Source: Oscheius sp. JU75 (taxonomy: Eukaryota > Nematoda > Chromadorea > Rhabditida > Rhabditidae). Taken from it: a DNA stretch of 64,000 nucleotides. Made by a program: the position numbers and the translations under genes. Location of the stretch: contig JASJZC010000005.1 in assembly GCA_037178855.1 (NCBI GenBank), positions 4,898,001 to 4,962,000 on the forward strand, given 5' to 3'. Of this stretch, positions 12,193-24,412 are shown one piece after another. Under the pieces are notes generated by a model. It did no database searches. It was not told the DNA's origin and saw only the letters and a program-made list of their open reading frames with translations. Numbering within the stretch: position 1 is the stretch's first letter; the number at the start of each line of letters is the position of its first letter.

Positions 12193-15100
12193 AAACGTCT
12201 GTAGTGTTAGCCGGGGTCGACGGTCCTCAAAGACGTCGTTCCCCTTTCCGAACTGCTCTCGTCGTCGCTGTTCCACTAGCTGTTCTTCTACTTCTTTTCT
12301 ATCTTCAGCATCTTAGGATATCGAATTTGGAGCTGAGGTTGACTCGTCTCGAGCAGCAGGTAGGCAGCTGTGTGTTGGCCCTCTTGACTCCTTCTCACCT
12401 GCCCTCATTTGCCTAATACGGCCGCGACTATTTGTAGAAGAAGAGTCGCTGTTTTTCACAACGCGCGACCATCTGTGAGCAACAATCGACTCGCAGCTAA
12501 TCAGAGTTGTTTAAGCCCCCACTATTAATGACGCAATCTGCGACCTGGCTGGGATTGAGAGGGAGAAAGGCTGGACTGTTCCACACAAAAAGAGCCGACA
12601 TCTGCACCAGCTGGGTCTCGTCACTCGTTAGATATAAGAAATGTCCAACTTCTTGTGACTATCCGTACCGGGGGGAAGTTGAGAAAATAGACTGACCTTG
12701 GGTCACGCTACCATCACGAAGTCCATTTGATCTCTGTCTAATTCGGGCCTGTCAGCTCAATGCAAAGGTGGGAGATCTCAATAACTGCAGTCCAAACTGC
12801 CCATTGCTTTTCTGACAAATTGACGCGCCTGTTTCCGCCAAGCACTTTCTTTCTCTCAAAAATAAGATCTCCGACCACCCTGTACTGGACCGACTCCGGC
12901 TGATTTACGGGCAATTCGACGGACGGAAAAAGGCTTGCCGCGCAGTCTCTCACTTTTTACAGCCGAAATATGAGGGCCAGATGTGAACGGAGCCAGGTGT
13001 CGAGACTGTACGGGGAACGGTATTTACTTCTGAATCGGAAAGTCCCATCTGTCTGTGAGGAAGCCTCTTGACAAATAGACGACCAATTAATCATTCGGTC
13101 AAGTGGTCAAGTCAAATAGTTGTTGTCACTGTCCTCATCCAATGTTCGAAAGTCATTAGTGGACAGCAGGCAAAAGACCCCTTTCTGTTGAGTCAGTTGT
13201 GCCCATTGCTTGTAGCAATAAATTTGAACAAATTGCCCGTCCATTAGGAGTCCTCTCGCAAATATGTTGAAACAAAAAGGATACTTTTCAGGACATGTCT
13301 TCCGTCAAAGAAAGTCTCTCCCGTGTCCCACGCCATCTCAACGACTGTGGCTGTCCACCCGGTACGTACTATCCGCTTCTTCCCACTCGTAAACTTTCCC
13401 CATGCTGTAATATGTTAATTTCTTATGGACGAAAGTATATTTGCGCAGCAGGTGTAACAATAGTCATCCGCGACATGTTACATAGAAATTTGACGAGCGG
13501 ACATCTTTGTCCGGGTCATTTGAGTCCGAAGCGCGTATGTGACTCCTAGCAGTTCATCACATAAATCTCATTCGGCGCACATTGTGAAGTGTAGGCCAGG
13601 GAGAGGTTGATTGAGTGTGAGATGGATGGCCAGGTAGTCAGATCAGCTGTGTCACAAAGTGCTAATCTGTCTTAATTTCAGGTCCCAAAGGAGACACAGG
13701 ACCTCAGGGACCACCGGTTGGTTTTTTAATTTCTAGGGGAAGGTTCAAAGACAAGCACCTTTGTGATCGCTCTGTACAGTTTCTATACTCTTTAGGGTCA
13801 TCGAGGTCTGAATGGCTGGCCTGTAAGTGACAGTCTTCTGCTGGTTGACTGTATTCGTTTTATATTTCCCTTTCTGTCGTGATTGTCTTTCTCCAGGGTC
13901 CACCTGGTTCTATGCGTCGACGTCCTTCTTCTTCCACGTCTGCTCCTCTTCCTTCGAACGTCTGTTCTATATTGTGTAGTTAGTAGTCTCTGTGTTTCAG
14001 TTGGATCCGAAACTGAGAAGACAACTCCGTGCCTTCGGAATGCTCTATTCTCCAGACGGAAACGCCATACAGTTGAGAGGGCTGCCAGGTCCTCCTGGCC
14101 CTCCGGTGTGTCTTTCAGTATTTCTCAGTTTCTGCACAAGCACAAAAAAACTAGGCTTCAAACTCCCAGTCATGGTTCAGTTATTTTCTTGTTTCAGGGT
14201 ACAAAAGGCGGTCGCGGCTATCCTGGTTTTCCGGTGTGTTTTCTTTCTTATTTCACTTCTCCCGCATCGTTCCGTTTCCCTTTTTCCTTTTCCTATCACT
14301 GTCCACTTTTTAGGGTCCCATAGGTCTCGACGGTCCTCGCGGCCTTCCGGTAAGTTCGAACATTAGGCGGTGTGGTGGAAGTCTAACATTCTTTTCATAC
14401 TAATGCATGTTGTCCTTATTTCTTTGCCTATTCATTTGACAACAAGATCTTAAGGGTGTTCCTGGACCAAAGGGGGATCGAGGAGATCGAGGAGTAGCTG
14501 GTCCACAAGGGTATCCAGGGCCAAAAGGGGAACACGGAGGTCAAATCCAAGGGAGAGGAAATTTTTCTTCTGCACTATCCAACGTAGTTCCGTCCTGTCC
14601 TCCAGGACCTCCTGGATTACCTGGTCCAGTTGTAGGTTTTCATGTAATAGACAGACATTATGTCTTCTAGGGACCACCTGGCAGAGAAGGAAGAATCGGA
14701 CAAAAAGGTGACCGTGGTCTGCCTGGATTCGATGGCGAGTCGAAAGTCGGCCCAAAGGGGGATCCTGGTGAGAGTGGCAGGGATGGAGTGCCAGGATTGC
14801 GCGGACCTCCCGGCGACAGAGGGGAAAAGGTACGGTTCCAGTCTAGAATCGTGGGGTGTTGTGTTAATGTTGTGCTGTATAGGGAGAGTCGGGAGCCGTC
14901 AGCTACAGCCACCGTCATCACGCTGTCATACCCGGACCACCAGGACCACCTGGACCTCCTGGAATTGGACAAATTGGACCCCAAGGAATACCAGGGCATC
15001 CTGGTCGACAGGTGTTGTGCTGTTTTCGAGCTACTTCTTCTGGCGTTCGTTGTAGCGGAATAATATTGTTTTAGGGAGAGAAGGGCGAAAGAGGCCAACA

Positions 15101-16860
15101 AGGCGAGAAAGGCGATATTGGACTACCTGGCAGACCAGGAGTCCAATCCGGAAATTCGGTGGGACAGACAAAAGTGTTGATGGGACCTCCTGGGCCTCCC
15201 GGTCGAGATGGAAAGAACGGAGAAAAGGGAGAAAAGGTAAGGAAAATCGGCTCTTTTCTCGTGTGGTGCTGTGTTGTACTGACTCTTCTAACATCTTATA
15301 GGGAGACCCCGGACGAGTCGGGCCAGCAGGAATACAAGGACCAGAAGGTCCGCATGGGAAGAGAGGACGACGGGTAAGTTATCAGTTTGTGTATTGTGGT
15401 CGGGTCTCACAATGTGTTTGTCATCACTAGAGATTTTCTGATAGACTATTCCAGCCAGAATCGACAAAGGTGAGCCTCAATAGACAGGTATTCGCGGTTG
15501 TCCAACTAACGTGTGCTTAACGTAGATTATCGCTAAATTATTGTGTGCTACCAGTTCAATTAGATCCTTTTTAGGGACGACCTGGTGAGCCTGGAGACTT
15601 CAGAAATCTGTCATTTACGCCCGAGATAGTCACTGAACTTGTGACTCTGCTGAGAAAGGAGCTGCCCGAACTAAAAATCCGTCATGGTCATCCTGGACCA
15701 CCTGGACCTGTGGGTCCACCTGGTCCAACTGTGAGTGATTAAAATTTTCTTGTCTCATAAATGAATTTAGGGACCAGCTGGAAAAGATGGCTCGAGAGGA
15801 CCTCAAGGATTGCCTGGACATTCAGGTGATAAGGGCGAAAGAGGAGAGATTGGACCACCTGGTTTGCCTGTATGGACTCTTGAGAAACGGTTACATTTTG
15901 TTTTTTTAGGGACAAAATGCTGAAGTAGCCCAGATGGGCAGTGGAGAAAGAGGTCTTCCGGGACCTCCAGGGCAGCCAGGGATCGGTCTTCCCGGACAGC
16001 CAGGTACTGCGCTTTCTAACCTAATTTATTTTTCAACCAGGTTCAATCGGTCTCCCCGGCCCTCCTGGTCCCATGGGACTTCGTGGACCTCAAGGCGTGG
16101 AAGGAAAAATGGTCAGTCCTTCAGAATAAGGGAGCCAATACTTCCAGAATATCTCCAGGCTCTAAAGCATGAGCATGTACAGTAGAAATGTTGTAGTGCG
16201 TAATTATGTAGTAGAAGCCTCGCTGCAGTTCCTCATTCGCAAATAACTTTTGTCATTTTCAAGGGCAAGACTGGTCCGATCGGTCCCAAAGGAGATATAG
16301 GACCAATTGGGCCTCCTGGATTACAAGGCGTCTCTGGAGAACGAGGAGCTGATGGAATGCGGGGACAGAGAGGAGAAAAAGGCGACCAAGGAATCCCAGG
16401 ACTCGATGCACCCTGTCCAACCGGACCTGATGGTATCAACCTTATTTATACTGATTAAACTATAAATTGAGGTCTCCCCCTACCCTATTGCTCCGGATGG
16501 AAGCCAATGGATGTGAGTGACTCTAATCTTATGTTAACAGTGGGTAACACATTGAAAAGATCTTTCAGAATTCTGTAAAAGTAGACTACGGGTAAGGGTA
16601 TAAGAACAATCAGATAGTTATTCCCCGACTCACAAACTAACAGTTTACAGGTGGAAGACACCTCTCAAGAGAAACAGACTTTCCGTCGTCGTCGTGACAA
16701 CTAACCCTTCATCCCTCGACTAACACAGGTCCCCATTTGTTTCTTAACTTTTCCGATGGAACATAAGTCAAGCTGTCTTGACTTGTAATCTGTTCTCCAA
16801 GAGAAAAGAGAAATAGACAGTTGGTTTCAGGGCAAAAACGGAGAGCCCTGGGAGCGATGA
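12189..16860 (+). CDS. col-99: Type II transmembrane collagen, COL-99 / MACIT type
   Basis: Residues 23-41 ([19 protein letters not shown]) form an uncleaved membrane anchor near the N-terminus, followed by a short coiled coil ([14 protein letters not shown]), as in vertebrate collagens XIII, XXIII and XXV. About 20 small exons, mostly ending in phase after Gly-X-Y triplets, encode interrupted triple helix: [37 protein letters not shown] and many more. Non-collagenous breaks include a segment with [14 protein letters not shown] and one near [20 protein letters not shown] basic MRRRP stretch could be a furin-like site. The C-terminal [19 protein letters not shown] motif is a diagnostic MACIT/COL-99 ending. 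Final exons are ambiguous: one ends FRRRRDN (stop at 16704), another GKNGEPWER (stop at 16860). A possible 39-nt exon lies at 15431-15469. Confidence 0.88.
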
Positions 16861-17288
16861 GACTGGTATCAGATATGAAGAAGTGACCGACGATAACTGG
16901 CGTCAGTTGGCTTCGTAACTACGAGTATCTTTGTTTTCTGTATTATGTGCAATTCTCCCAAAATTTCCAACTCGGTGTGTTGCTTCTAGTTCCCTTGCCT
17001 TTAGTTCTATTGATGTTGAAATCAGGTCTCTTCAATGTTTTTGATCTGCCAAACAAGCTTTCTCTCCTTACCTAACACCATATCTGCCGAAAAATGGCTC
17101 AATTGTATCCCTGCCACGTGAATGAAGTTCCATACTTACAGATTTGTTTAAACCAGTTACTGGCTAATTAAAAACATTCATTATTACCCGAGAAAACCCA
17201 AGCTATTTCTTCATTAGGAGCGAATTCACATCATGCTTAGAGACATTTGTCACCATTCGAATCGTCACTGAAACTCTGAAAGCAGTTC

Positions 17289-18023
17289 TTAGAAAATGTG
17301 AAAAAGAACGCTATACCGCGTGTCTCGGACAAGCACTTTTCCTTTGTTATCCATCGGATTGAAGACCGTTTCGTCAATCGTATCTTCCGTAACTTCTTTA
17401 ATTCCATGGAGCATAACGCTATACGCATCATCAGTCATCAGATAAAGACTTCGTGGTTCGAGTAGCATCGACCCGACACATTTTGGAGCTTCAGTTTCTG
17501 TTATCTAGAAAGAAGGCTGGTAAAACGAAAAAAGCATCGACTAACTGGATCGTATAGGTCCAGAAGAGCGTGGGATCTTAAGGTAACTGTCGACACAAGT
17601 CGAAAAAAAGCCGGCCCATCGGTGTGAGGCATAATTCCCTGTCCAGGCTCGTACTCATTGACAAGAACATGGTTCACAGGCTTCGGAAAAACTCCGAGAT
17701 CATCCACTTTCTTCATCAAGTACTTCAGCTCCTGAACGGAGAAAGTAAAAGCAGAAAAATGTAACAAACCAGAGGGAAATCGTCGATTGGAACCAACATT
17801 TTAGAGCCGACCACGCCGCCATAGTTCTGCAATCTCCTGTTTTTCAGTTTCTGAAAAATGCTCTATTGACTTGGCCAAAAACGATAGAAACCTTCCATTT
17901 CGGCTGTGGAGAATTTCTGATACAACTGAGAACAACTTCCTCTTCTTCCGGCGAAATGAAGTTCGGAATGTAATATACGGTCGCCGGAGCCTCCTTGACC
18001 CGATACTTCTCTATATTTTCCAT
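17289..18023 (-). CDS. ALKBH6-type Fe(II)/2-oxoglutarate dioxygenase
   Basis: Four exons encode about 200 residues. The start [27 protein letters not shown] matches the ALKBH6 N-terminus, followed by LQNYGG. The core [20 protein letters not shown] carries the iron-binding His-x-Asp (PHTDG), then [17 protein letters not shown]. The distal iron His is in SVMLHGI. The C-terminus reads [13 protein letters not shown]. The first Arg of the R-x5-R cosubstrate motif is present, but the second position is His and the protein stops two residues later. Human ALKBH6, as I recall it, has Arg there. The family acts on nucleic acids, with tRNA proposed for ALKBH6. Confidence 0.85.
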
Positions 18024-18329
18024 TCAGCAGTCTTGTTTCCGAGAAACTCGTAGGTTGTAAAAAGATTTATATGTAGTAGTGAATCAAATAAAGAAACTGG
18101 GGAAATTGTGAAAAAGAAGGCTATATTTGTTGGCGCCAGTTCAAAAATAAATGTATTCCGAAGAAAACAGTCTGTTCCATTCAACACGTCCCAAATGTTT
18201 GATAGAAACAACCCAAAGCCAATATTTAATGAGATCGATAAGCATCAGTTCACATATTCACCAGTATGCCAGCACAAGGAGAATAGAAGGCAAAATATGT
18301 ACAAAAGCCGTTCGTTTACAAACAGAATT

Positions 18330-20357
18330 TCAGAGTTCGTCTGGGAACGTGGTTGGTTCTTTGTGATAGGATGGCGAATAAACGAGTAGAGAGTTATCGT
18401 TTACAGCACAAAGAGCAGAGTCGAAAGATCCCATGCACTGATTGTACCTTCCCTGATGAGAGTTGTCCAGATCAACGTTGGGAGTTGAGGATCTGAAAGA
18501 AACGACAGAAGGGTGATTCGTTTCGTCCTTTAGTGGTGTGAAGAACGACGACGGTCGCTTCTGAAAAGACTTGAATAAGACTAAACTATTATATTTACAG
18601 AGTTGGTGGGTACATCCATCGTACATTCATCATGCATATGGTCCATCAGAGGAGAATCTTCGAAGAGCATCTGACTCGTCGCAAACTGGATTTTTTTTTT
18701 TATATTTCTCCTTCCGAAAACACTCACCTCCGTGTCTCTTTCTCCATTACTGTATGTCTTTGAATAGTCGGTCTTCACCAGGAAGTCGGCTAACATATCT
18801 GTCTGATCACAGCCGTTTCTTCTCGATACTGGTAGAGACCCCGAAAATTGAGGATGTGCGTCGTAGATCGGTCGTTGGCGCTCGTCTAATGGAGGCATGC
18901 CTCTCGTTCCTTCGACCAACTCGTCCACATATTCTGTAACTCTGATTTATTCATTTCCTTGTTTTTATACCTGGAAAGGCTAGTCCGTGACAAGCATCTG
19001 AAGGGTCAGGGTTCCTTTCCCGCCATTTGAGAATGTCTGTGTTGACTTTGTCCATTCTGTCGGGAGTTATCATCCAATACGAACAACGTTTGTTCGCGGC
19101 GGGATCATTCGGTTCCAACTGAACTTGGTCGTGGACCCTCCAGATAAATACTTACATCAACTTTGGCAAAACATTTGTTTAAGGACAGATTGTGTCTGAC
19201 AGAGTTGCGCCATCCGTCCGGGGCTCTCCGGAAAAATGGGAAGTTGTACCTAGATGAACTGACTCGACCCGTAAATGTACAAACTCACATAATAAACGCG
19301 TAGATCTCTGAAACAGTCAGATATCCGTGAGGACTGTTTTTCAGAGCAAGTCCTATCAAACAGCTATACGACCATCCGGGTCTCATGGCCCCATCGGTCG
19401 GAGGCTCTTCTGCGGGCTCCAGCGGCTAAACCTTTACTATTCTTGACAATCTCATGACGTACCTGTTTCCGCTTTCCCTTTATGAGCCTGGTAAATTCCT
19501 TAGTATCCATTGATATATCATTCTCTACTACAGTCCATTCGGGCATGTTGACTTCATGTTCATCATTGAAAAGAGAAATTTGGGAAGGATCTCGCACCGA
19601 ACTAAACGACTGATTCAATGAAGTTGGTTGCTTACCGCTGTACAGGAATCATTCTAGACGAAGAAGGCTCGTACGATGAGGACGATGGTTCCGCCTTGAC
19701 CGTCGGAAGCATATTAACCTAGAGAGTAAATTGTTCTCTAGTTTAACAACACACCTTTTTAAAAGTTTTAATGGAAGAGTGTGGAGGAACTGGCTGTTGT
19801 GGAGCTTGTATTGTCCAAGTTGTTCCTGAAACATATTCCCTAAGCCTTCGCCATGCTATTTACCCTTTAAAATACTCGGTCGAGTTTCCGCTGGTGGGAC
19901 TCGTGCTGCTGCTGCTATGATTGCATTTGTGAAGACAGCTCGGGAACGAACAGTTCCCGCCGTTTTGACAGGAAGAACGCTGACTAGTGTCCTGCGAGAA
20001 CTCTCTTGTGGATTCTTAAGCATGTCGACTAACGGTTTCTCCTCAATTGGAGCGCAATTAACCTGACACTAAAATGGTTTGTTTGATCTGGATGAACTCT
20101 TACTCTGGTAGAATTCGGATCGGGATAGTCGTTCGACTTTCCATCAACTGTTATGCTCAGTTCTCGTTCTTTCATATTAGAGAAGTTGGTCATCTCAACA
20201 AGCGGATTTAAATGTTAGAATACTATCTTACCTGCTGTTCAAACATACCAACATTAGCACGAGGTTTCCCCATCTTTGTATTCAAAAAGTCTCTGACTGT
20301 CCTCGTATTGTTCTCATTGAAAGCAGAGAGATCGTCACTCTCCACACCATATTCCAT
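18330..20357 (-). CDS. Fork head transcription factor, FoxN1/4-like
   Basis: The start ATG follows a TTTATAG acceptor. The N-terminal half is Ser/Thr/Pro-rich and probably disordered. The fork head domain is spread over several exons: [53 protein letters not shown], then [21 protein letters not shown]. The [19 protein letters not shown] block and the residues before it resemble vertebrate FOXN1/FOXN4 more than FOXN3, FOXO or FOXA. The tail contains acidic segments ending [15 protein letters not shown]. Nematode FKH-8, a ciliome regulator, has disputed affinity to FoxN/FoxJ and could be the counterpart, but I cannot test this without alignment. Confidence 0.8.
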
Positions 20358-20786
20358 CCTATAAAATAGACTGTTCTAAAAATACTTTCATGAATTGCAT
20401 AATTGGTGCAAAGATAGACGGATTGTAGAAAAGCGGTCAGTCGAGGCCGAAAAATCAATACTGTGGGATCTTATGGCGGGAAATCCGATAACGGTTGGTT
20501 TCAATAATGCTGGAATGATAATCAATACAAAATCGTCGGAAAAATAATCAGAATCGAAAGAAAGGACGAAAGTATTTTGGAAAGAAGAGAATTGACATAG
20601 ACGAAAGACTGCTGTTTGAATTGCGCCAATTGGCGCCGAGTCAGAGACACAGCAAACTGCCATCAAACGACAGGCGAGACCAGTGTTCTCATTTAAAACT
20701 CTTACATTTGCAGTGTTTATTAGTTACAATTATGTACAGCATTTTTAATGACGAGACGGGCTGGTTTTGATAAGATTGGATTTAAC

Positions 20787-22585
20787 CTAAGGGAAGTATG
20801 GAAGTAGCGGAAAACGAGGTGTGTCGATATTCGAACCGAGCAAATTGGTCAAAAAGCAAAGCCCTCCGGCCCAACCTTCGTAAAGACTGAAAGGACTGTC
20901 GGGCGTTCTCTGTTGCTTTTGAATTTCTGGAGACATCATGAGATAGGCGAACGATTTGGCTCGTTTCAGCCATTTTTCCTTCCGAGTGACTTTCCAGAGG
21001 AACAGGAAAATGTAACCTGAATAAGCACGTTGTCTTCGTACTAAAAAGTACTCGCACCATTTCCACCGACGCCGTGACAAAGGCCAGGGCCTTTCTTCAG
21101 GATCCCCTTAGACCAAATCTGCTCTCCTCCTTGCTCAGCAGCCTGGAATTAGTTTTCTCGGTAGAAGATTAAAAATGCACTCTAAGATAACTCTCGTCTC
21201 CGAAAACTTGGTAAGCGTTAAGAAGCGTTGGAACAATTCCAGGAGCGCCATGACACCAGTGTACAAGATCGTAGGACTTCGGTCTGAACTGACTATTTAT
21301 TTGAATGACATAACCCAACCTGGCCACGTAGTCCATACTGCTAGGAAAACCACCATCTGGCGTTTGTATTGAAACGAGCCAGTTGACTGTTGACCGAATT
21401 CGACTCTTCAATCCATTTGGATACTTTTTCGCCGAGTTGGAAGACTCGTCAAACTTGTCCATCAAACTAAAAGAACCTTGGAGTGAGTCCCCTTGAAAAC
21501 GGCTTACTTTAAAAGAACCAGAATTATGCCGGATAAGCCATGAGCACTACCAAAATAGCTCGTGTCGTGCCAATAATACATGAGAGGAGGTGGAGACGGT
21601 TCATCACTTTTGTCGGAAGTTCTGAGAAGAGAGTATCAAGGCACATATAGGCAAGGGAACGGGCCGGGCCGGTACGGTTTTCCAGACTTGGCTGTGGAAG
21701 GGAGTCGGACCAAAAACAAAGGCACCCATACTGTAGTGGTTCCTCTACCACGTTTAGTACTAAATAATATGAGAATAATAGCGTGTAAAACATGTCTTTT
21801 TTCGCTATATTTTGTTGGAAATTCTACTCATTTTTCAATATAACGTTGATTTTCTCGTAAATATTTTTTTCTGGGCCCAGCCCGGCCCCCCCATGCCTAC
21901 CTACATGAACATACCTGGCTCCTCTGTAGAGCAAATACTGACAAATATGCTCAATATTCCTTTGACTGTGAGCGTCCTCGAAAAGATGTTTGTTAACAGT
22001 GTTTCTGAGCCATAAGATAGAAGCAAGTAACCCGGCTCTGCCATTCATAATCTCGTTTTCCATCTCTTCACCGCCCTGAACGTTTGCTTAGAACTTTCAG
22101 AGAACGTCAAACCTTGCTGAAATCTTCAGCTGCCTCCTTGATCTCTTGCTCAATGCGTCGGATGTCGAAATGAGGATCACTTGCCATCGCAACAAGAGTT
22201 CCGATGTGTCCGGTCAAGTATCGTAAGTTTTTGTGATGATGTGAACTTTCTGAAGACTACTAGAATAGGAACAACTGGCGCACTTACTTTCTCGAGATGC
22301 AGCTGTGAGCATTCCTCGTCCTCTGTCTAACCATTGTTGTCCAAGATGTGGTGCTGCCAGAATGAAAGAGAAGGCAATACCACTCAGACCGGTATAGGGT
22401 TGAGCTGAATACACCTTTGATAGCTGGAAGTGAAGAAACTAACTAGAATCGACAGTCTCCGGATGCTTTTGAATTTGGTTGTTGATAAAGTCGATGAGTC
22501 CGGACATTTCTTGCAGCAACCATTCGTCAGTGACTTTGGCGGATAGCTCGTTCTCGTCGAAAACGTTCTCCACATAGCGCGACAT
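20787..22585 (-). CDS. LanC-like protein (LANCL family)
   Basis: About seven exons encode a seven-fold alpha/alpha barrel protein. Visible family motifs are YTGLSGIAFSFILAAPHLG, NGRAGLLASILWLR, FGSAHGLSGIILVLLK, WCHGAPGIVPTLLNAY and LCHGVGGNGYIFL, and the C-terminal YEGWAGGLCFLTNLL. The two CHG motifs and His in FGSAHG supply the zinc site (two Cys and one His expected). Eukaryotic LANCL proteins bind glutathione and have been reported to add it to dehydroamino acids in damaged phosphoproteins. One intron of about 280 nt (near 21,600-21,880) contains GC-rich GGGCC runs. The promoter is shared divergently with the gene beginning at 22915. Confidence 0.88.
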
Positions 22586-22914
22586 CTTTTCTAAAAAAAA
22601 AACCATGTGGGAGAATGATGAAAAGAAGAGTGGAAAAGAACAGCAGCGCACCGCGTAAACAACAATGTTGTTTTGCCGCCACAACCAAATCGACACAGCA
22701 GCGTTCCTCTGAAAATTTGTTTCCATAAACAAAGCCTCGAAATGTTGATTGCGCGAACGAACATATACAAACGTTTTTAAAAGGAGCAATTACTCTAGTA
22801 ATATTCAAAAGTACCAAACTTTGTGGAAAAACTACTTTTGTAAGAGTTAAAGACGACTTATAACTCAACGAAACAGAATCGAGTTCAACTGGTCTTGTCT
22901 CTTGTGCGCCAAGA

Positions 22915-23971
22915 ATGGACAAGAAGACGCCCGCCTCGTCGCCAACTGCTGCCATCACATCCAATGAACTCCCCGTCAAGACGGCTCGCTCCATCTCGAG
23001 GGTTACGGAAAGGACTGTCAGGATGGATCCGCTACGCACGGCTCTCACTCCCGAGAAAACGGCAGATGGCTCGGCCATGAAAAGTACCAAGGAGATGGGA
23101 CCAGCTAGTCCGGGACAAGCTATCGAGATGACCAACGACAATCAGAGCGTCGGACAGGAGACTCTCGGTGCTCTGAAGGCTGGAGGACTGTTCGGGAAGA
23201 GCAAGGATCAGCTGAAGGATGAATCATTGCAAAAGTCGGTAGCCAATGGCAAGAGTCCCGATAGTCAGGTAACTCCCAGTCGACTCAGCTTCCGGACTGC
23301 CAAATCCAACAAAAAAACGCTGGAACAGGTCAAGGATCTCATCACTGGGTACGTCACAAGTCTCGGCTCTTTGTTTCTATCTTTACCTTTGACTATATTT
23401 TCTGATTGTGACCATTTTCAGAAAATCGGCTCTGAAAACTCCGATGAACACGGTTATCACTCCGAATGGACTGAGTTGCACTACGACCAAGTCTATCAAG
23501 ACGGAAAAGACTCCAATCCGTCCCGGTCTTTGTCCTTCGGCTCGTCAGTCGCTCTTCCCCGATCTTAAGGTCAAGGATCCCAAATCGTCTTTCAAGAAGT
23601 CGACAAAGAGCGTCAAGTTTTCGGATCAGCAGAAACAAAAGAAGATGGTGAAGAACTCGCACAGGAGTGACACTCGCAGCTTGTCTCGTTCCAATTTTTC
23701 GGCCAATTCTTCGAAATCTCGCCACTCGGTGTCTACAGCTGACTCGTTCGAGCCTCCCGCAACTCCACGCACGTGTCAGTTAATTCCGCCGCACGTCTTG
23801 GCCGAAGCCAAGGCCGAACAGAACAAGGTTGTCTTGACGAGCGCCACTGCTGATGGATCGTTCCGTGTCGTGATCCAGCTCAAGATGAAACTCGTATCGG
23901 CCGCTTCCGACCCACAGGCTCTGATCACCAAAATGGTAGTTGTCAACGGCAAACCGAGATACAGCGCCTAA
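22915..23971 (+). CDS. Unrecognised Ser/Lys/Thr-rich protein with CDK-type sites
   Basis: Two exons (intron 23349-23421) encode 328 residues, nearly all low-complexity and basic: MDKKTPASSPTAAITSNEL at the start and MVVVNGKPRYSA at the end. Numerous Ser/Thr-Pro sites (ALTPEK, VTPSR, KTPM, ITPNG, KTPIRP, PATPR) and RxxL sequences (PLRTALTP) would suit a nuclear cell-cycle protein that is phosphorylated and degraded. RQSLFPDLKVKD recalls a short linear motif. The C-terminal 60 residues (VLAEAKAEQNKVVL, then FRVVIQLKMKLVSA) look folded. No family is recognised. A securin- or spindle-protein role is speculation. AATAAA lies near 24008. Confidence 0.7.
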
Positions 23972-24412
23972 AAGACTAAATGCAATAGAGAGACTGCGTT
24001 GATCTTAATAAACATGGCGTATACGAGGAATTGTCTTCTCTCTTGAGCTTTTTGCTTGTTTGGAACCTAGTTTCTCATTGAGAAATAATCATTTGAACTG
24101 ATTAGCCTATAGTTTTACCGTGTTGTAGCTCGATTGGTCCAAGGGTCTGTTGCTCTGAAATGTAATGCACTAGACGATATGAATTTATTCTTCTTTGGGA
24201 AGGCAAGTAAAAGGCAGTCAAAGCATTGGAATCGTTTGGAAAACTCGTAATAAGTTCAGATGAAGAAAATTAAAATTAAACTATTTGCCCGTAATCTGTT
24301 TGATATCTCGTGTCTACATCGTCATCCTCGGGTCATGGGTAAGCAGCATGTTCTAAGTGGAATGACGTTTTGGCTCAAAGAGCGATATAAAATACAGTAT
24401 CCGGTGGTTGAC

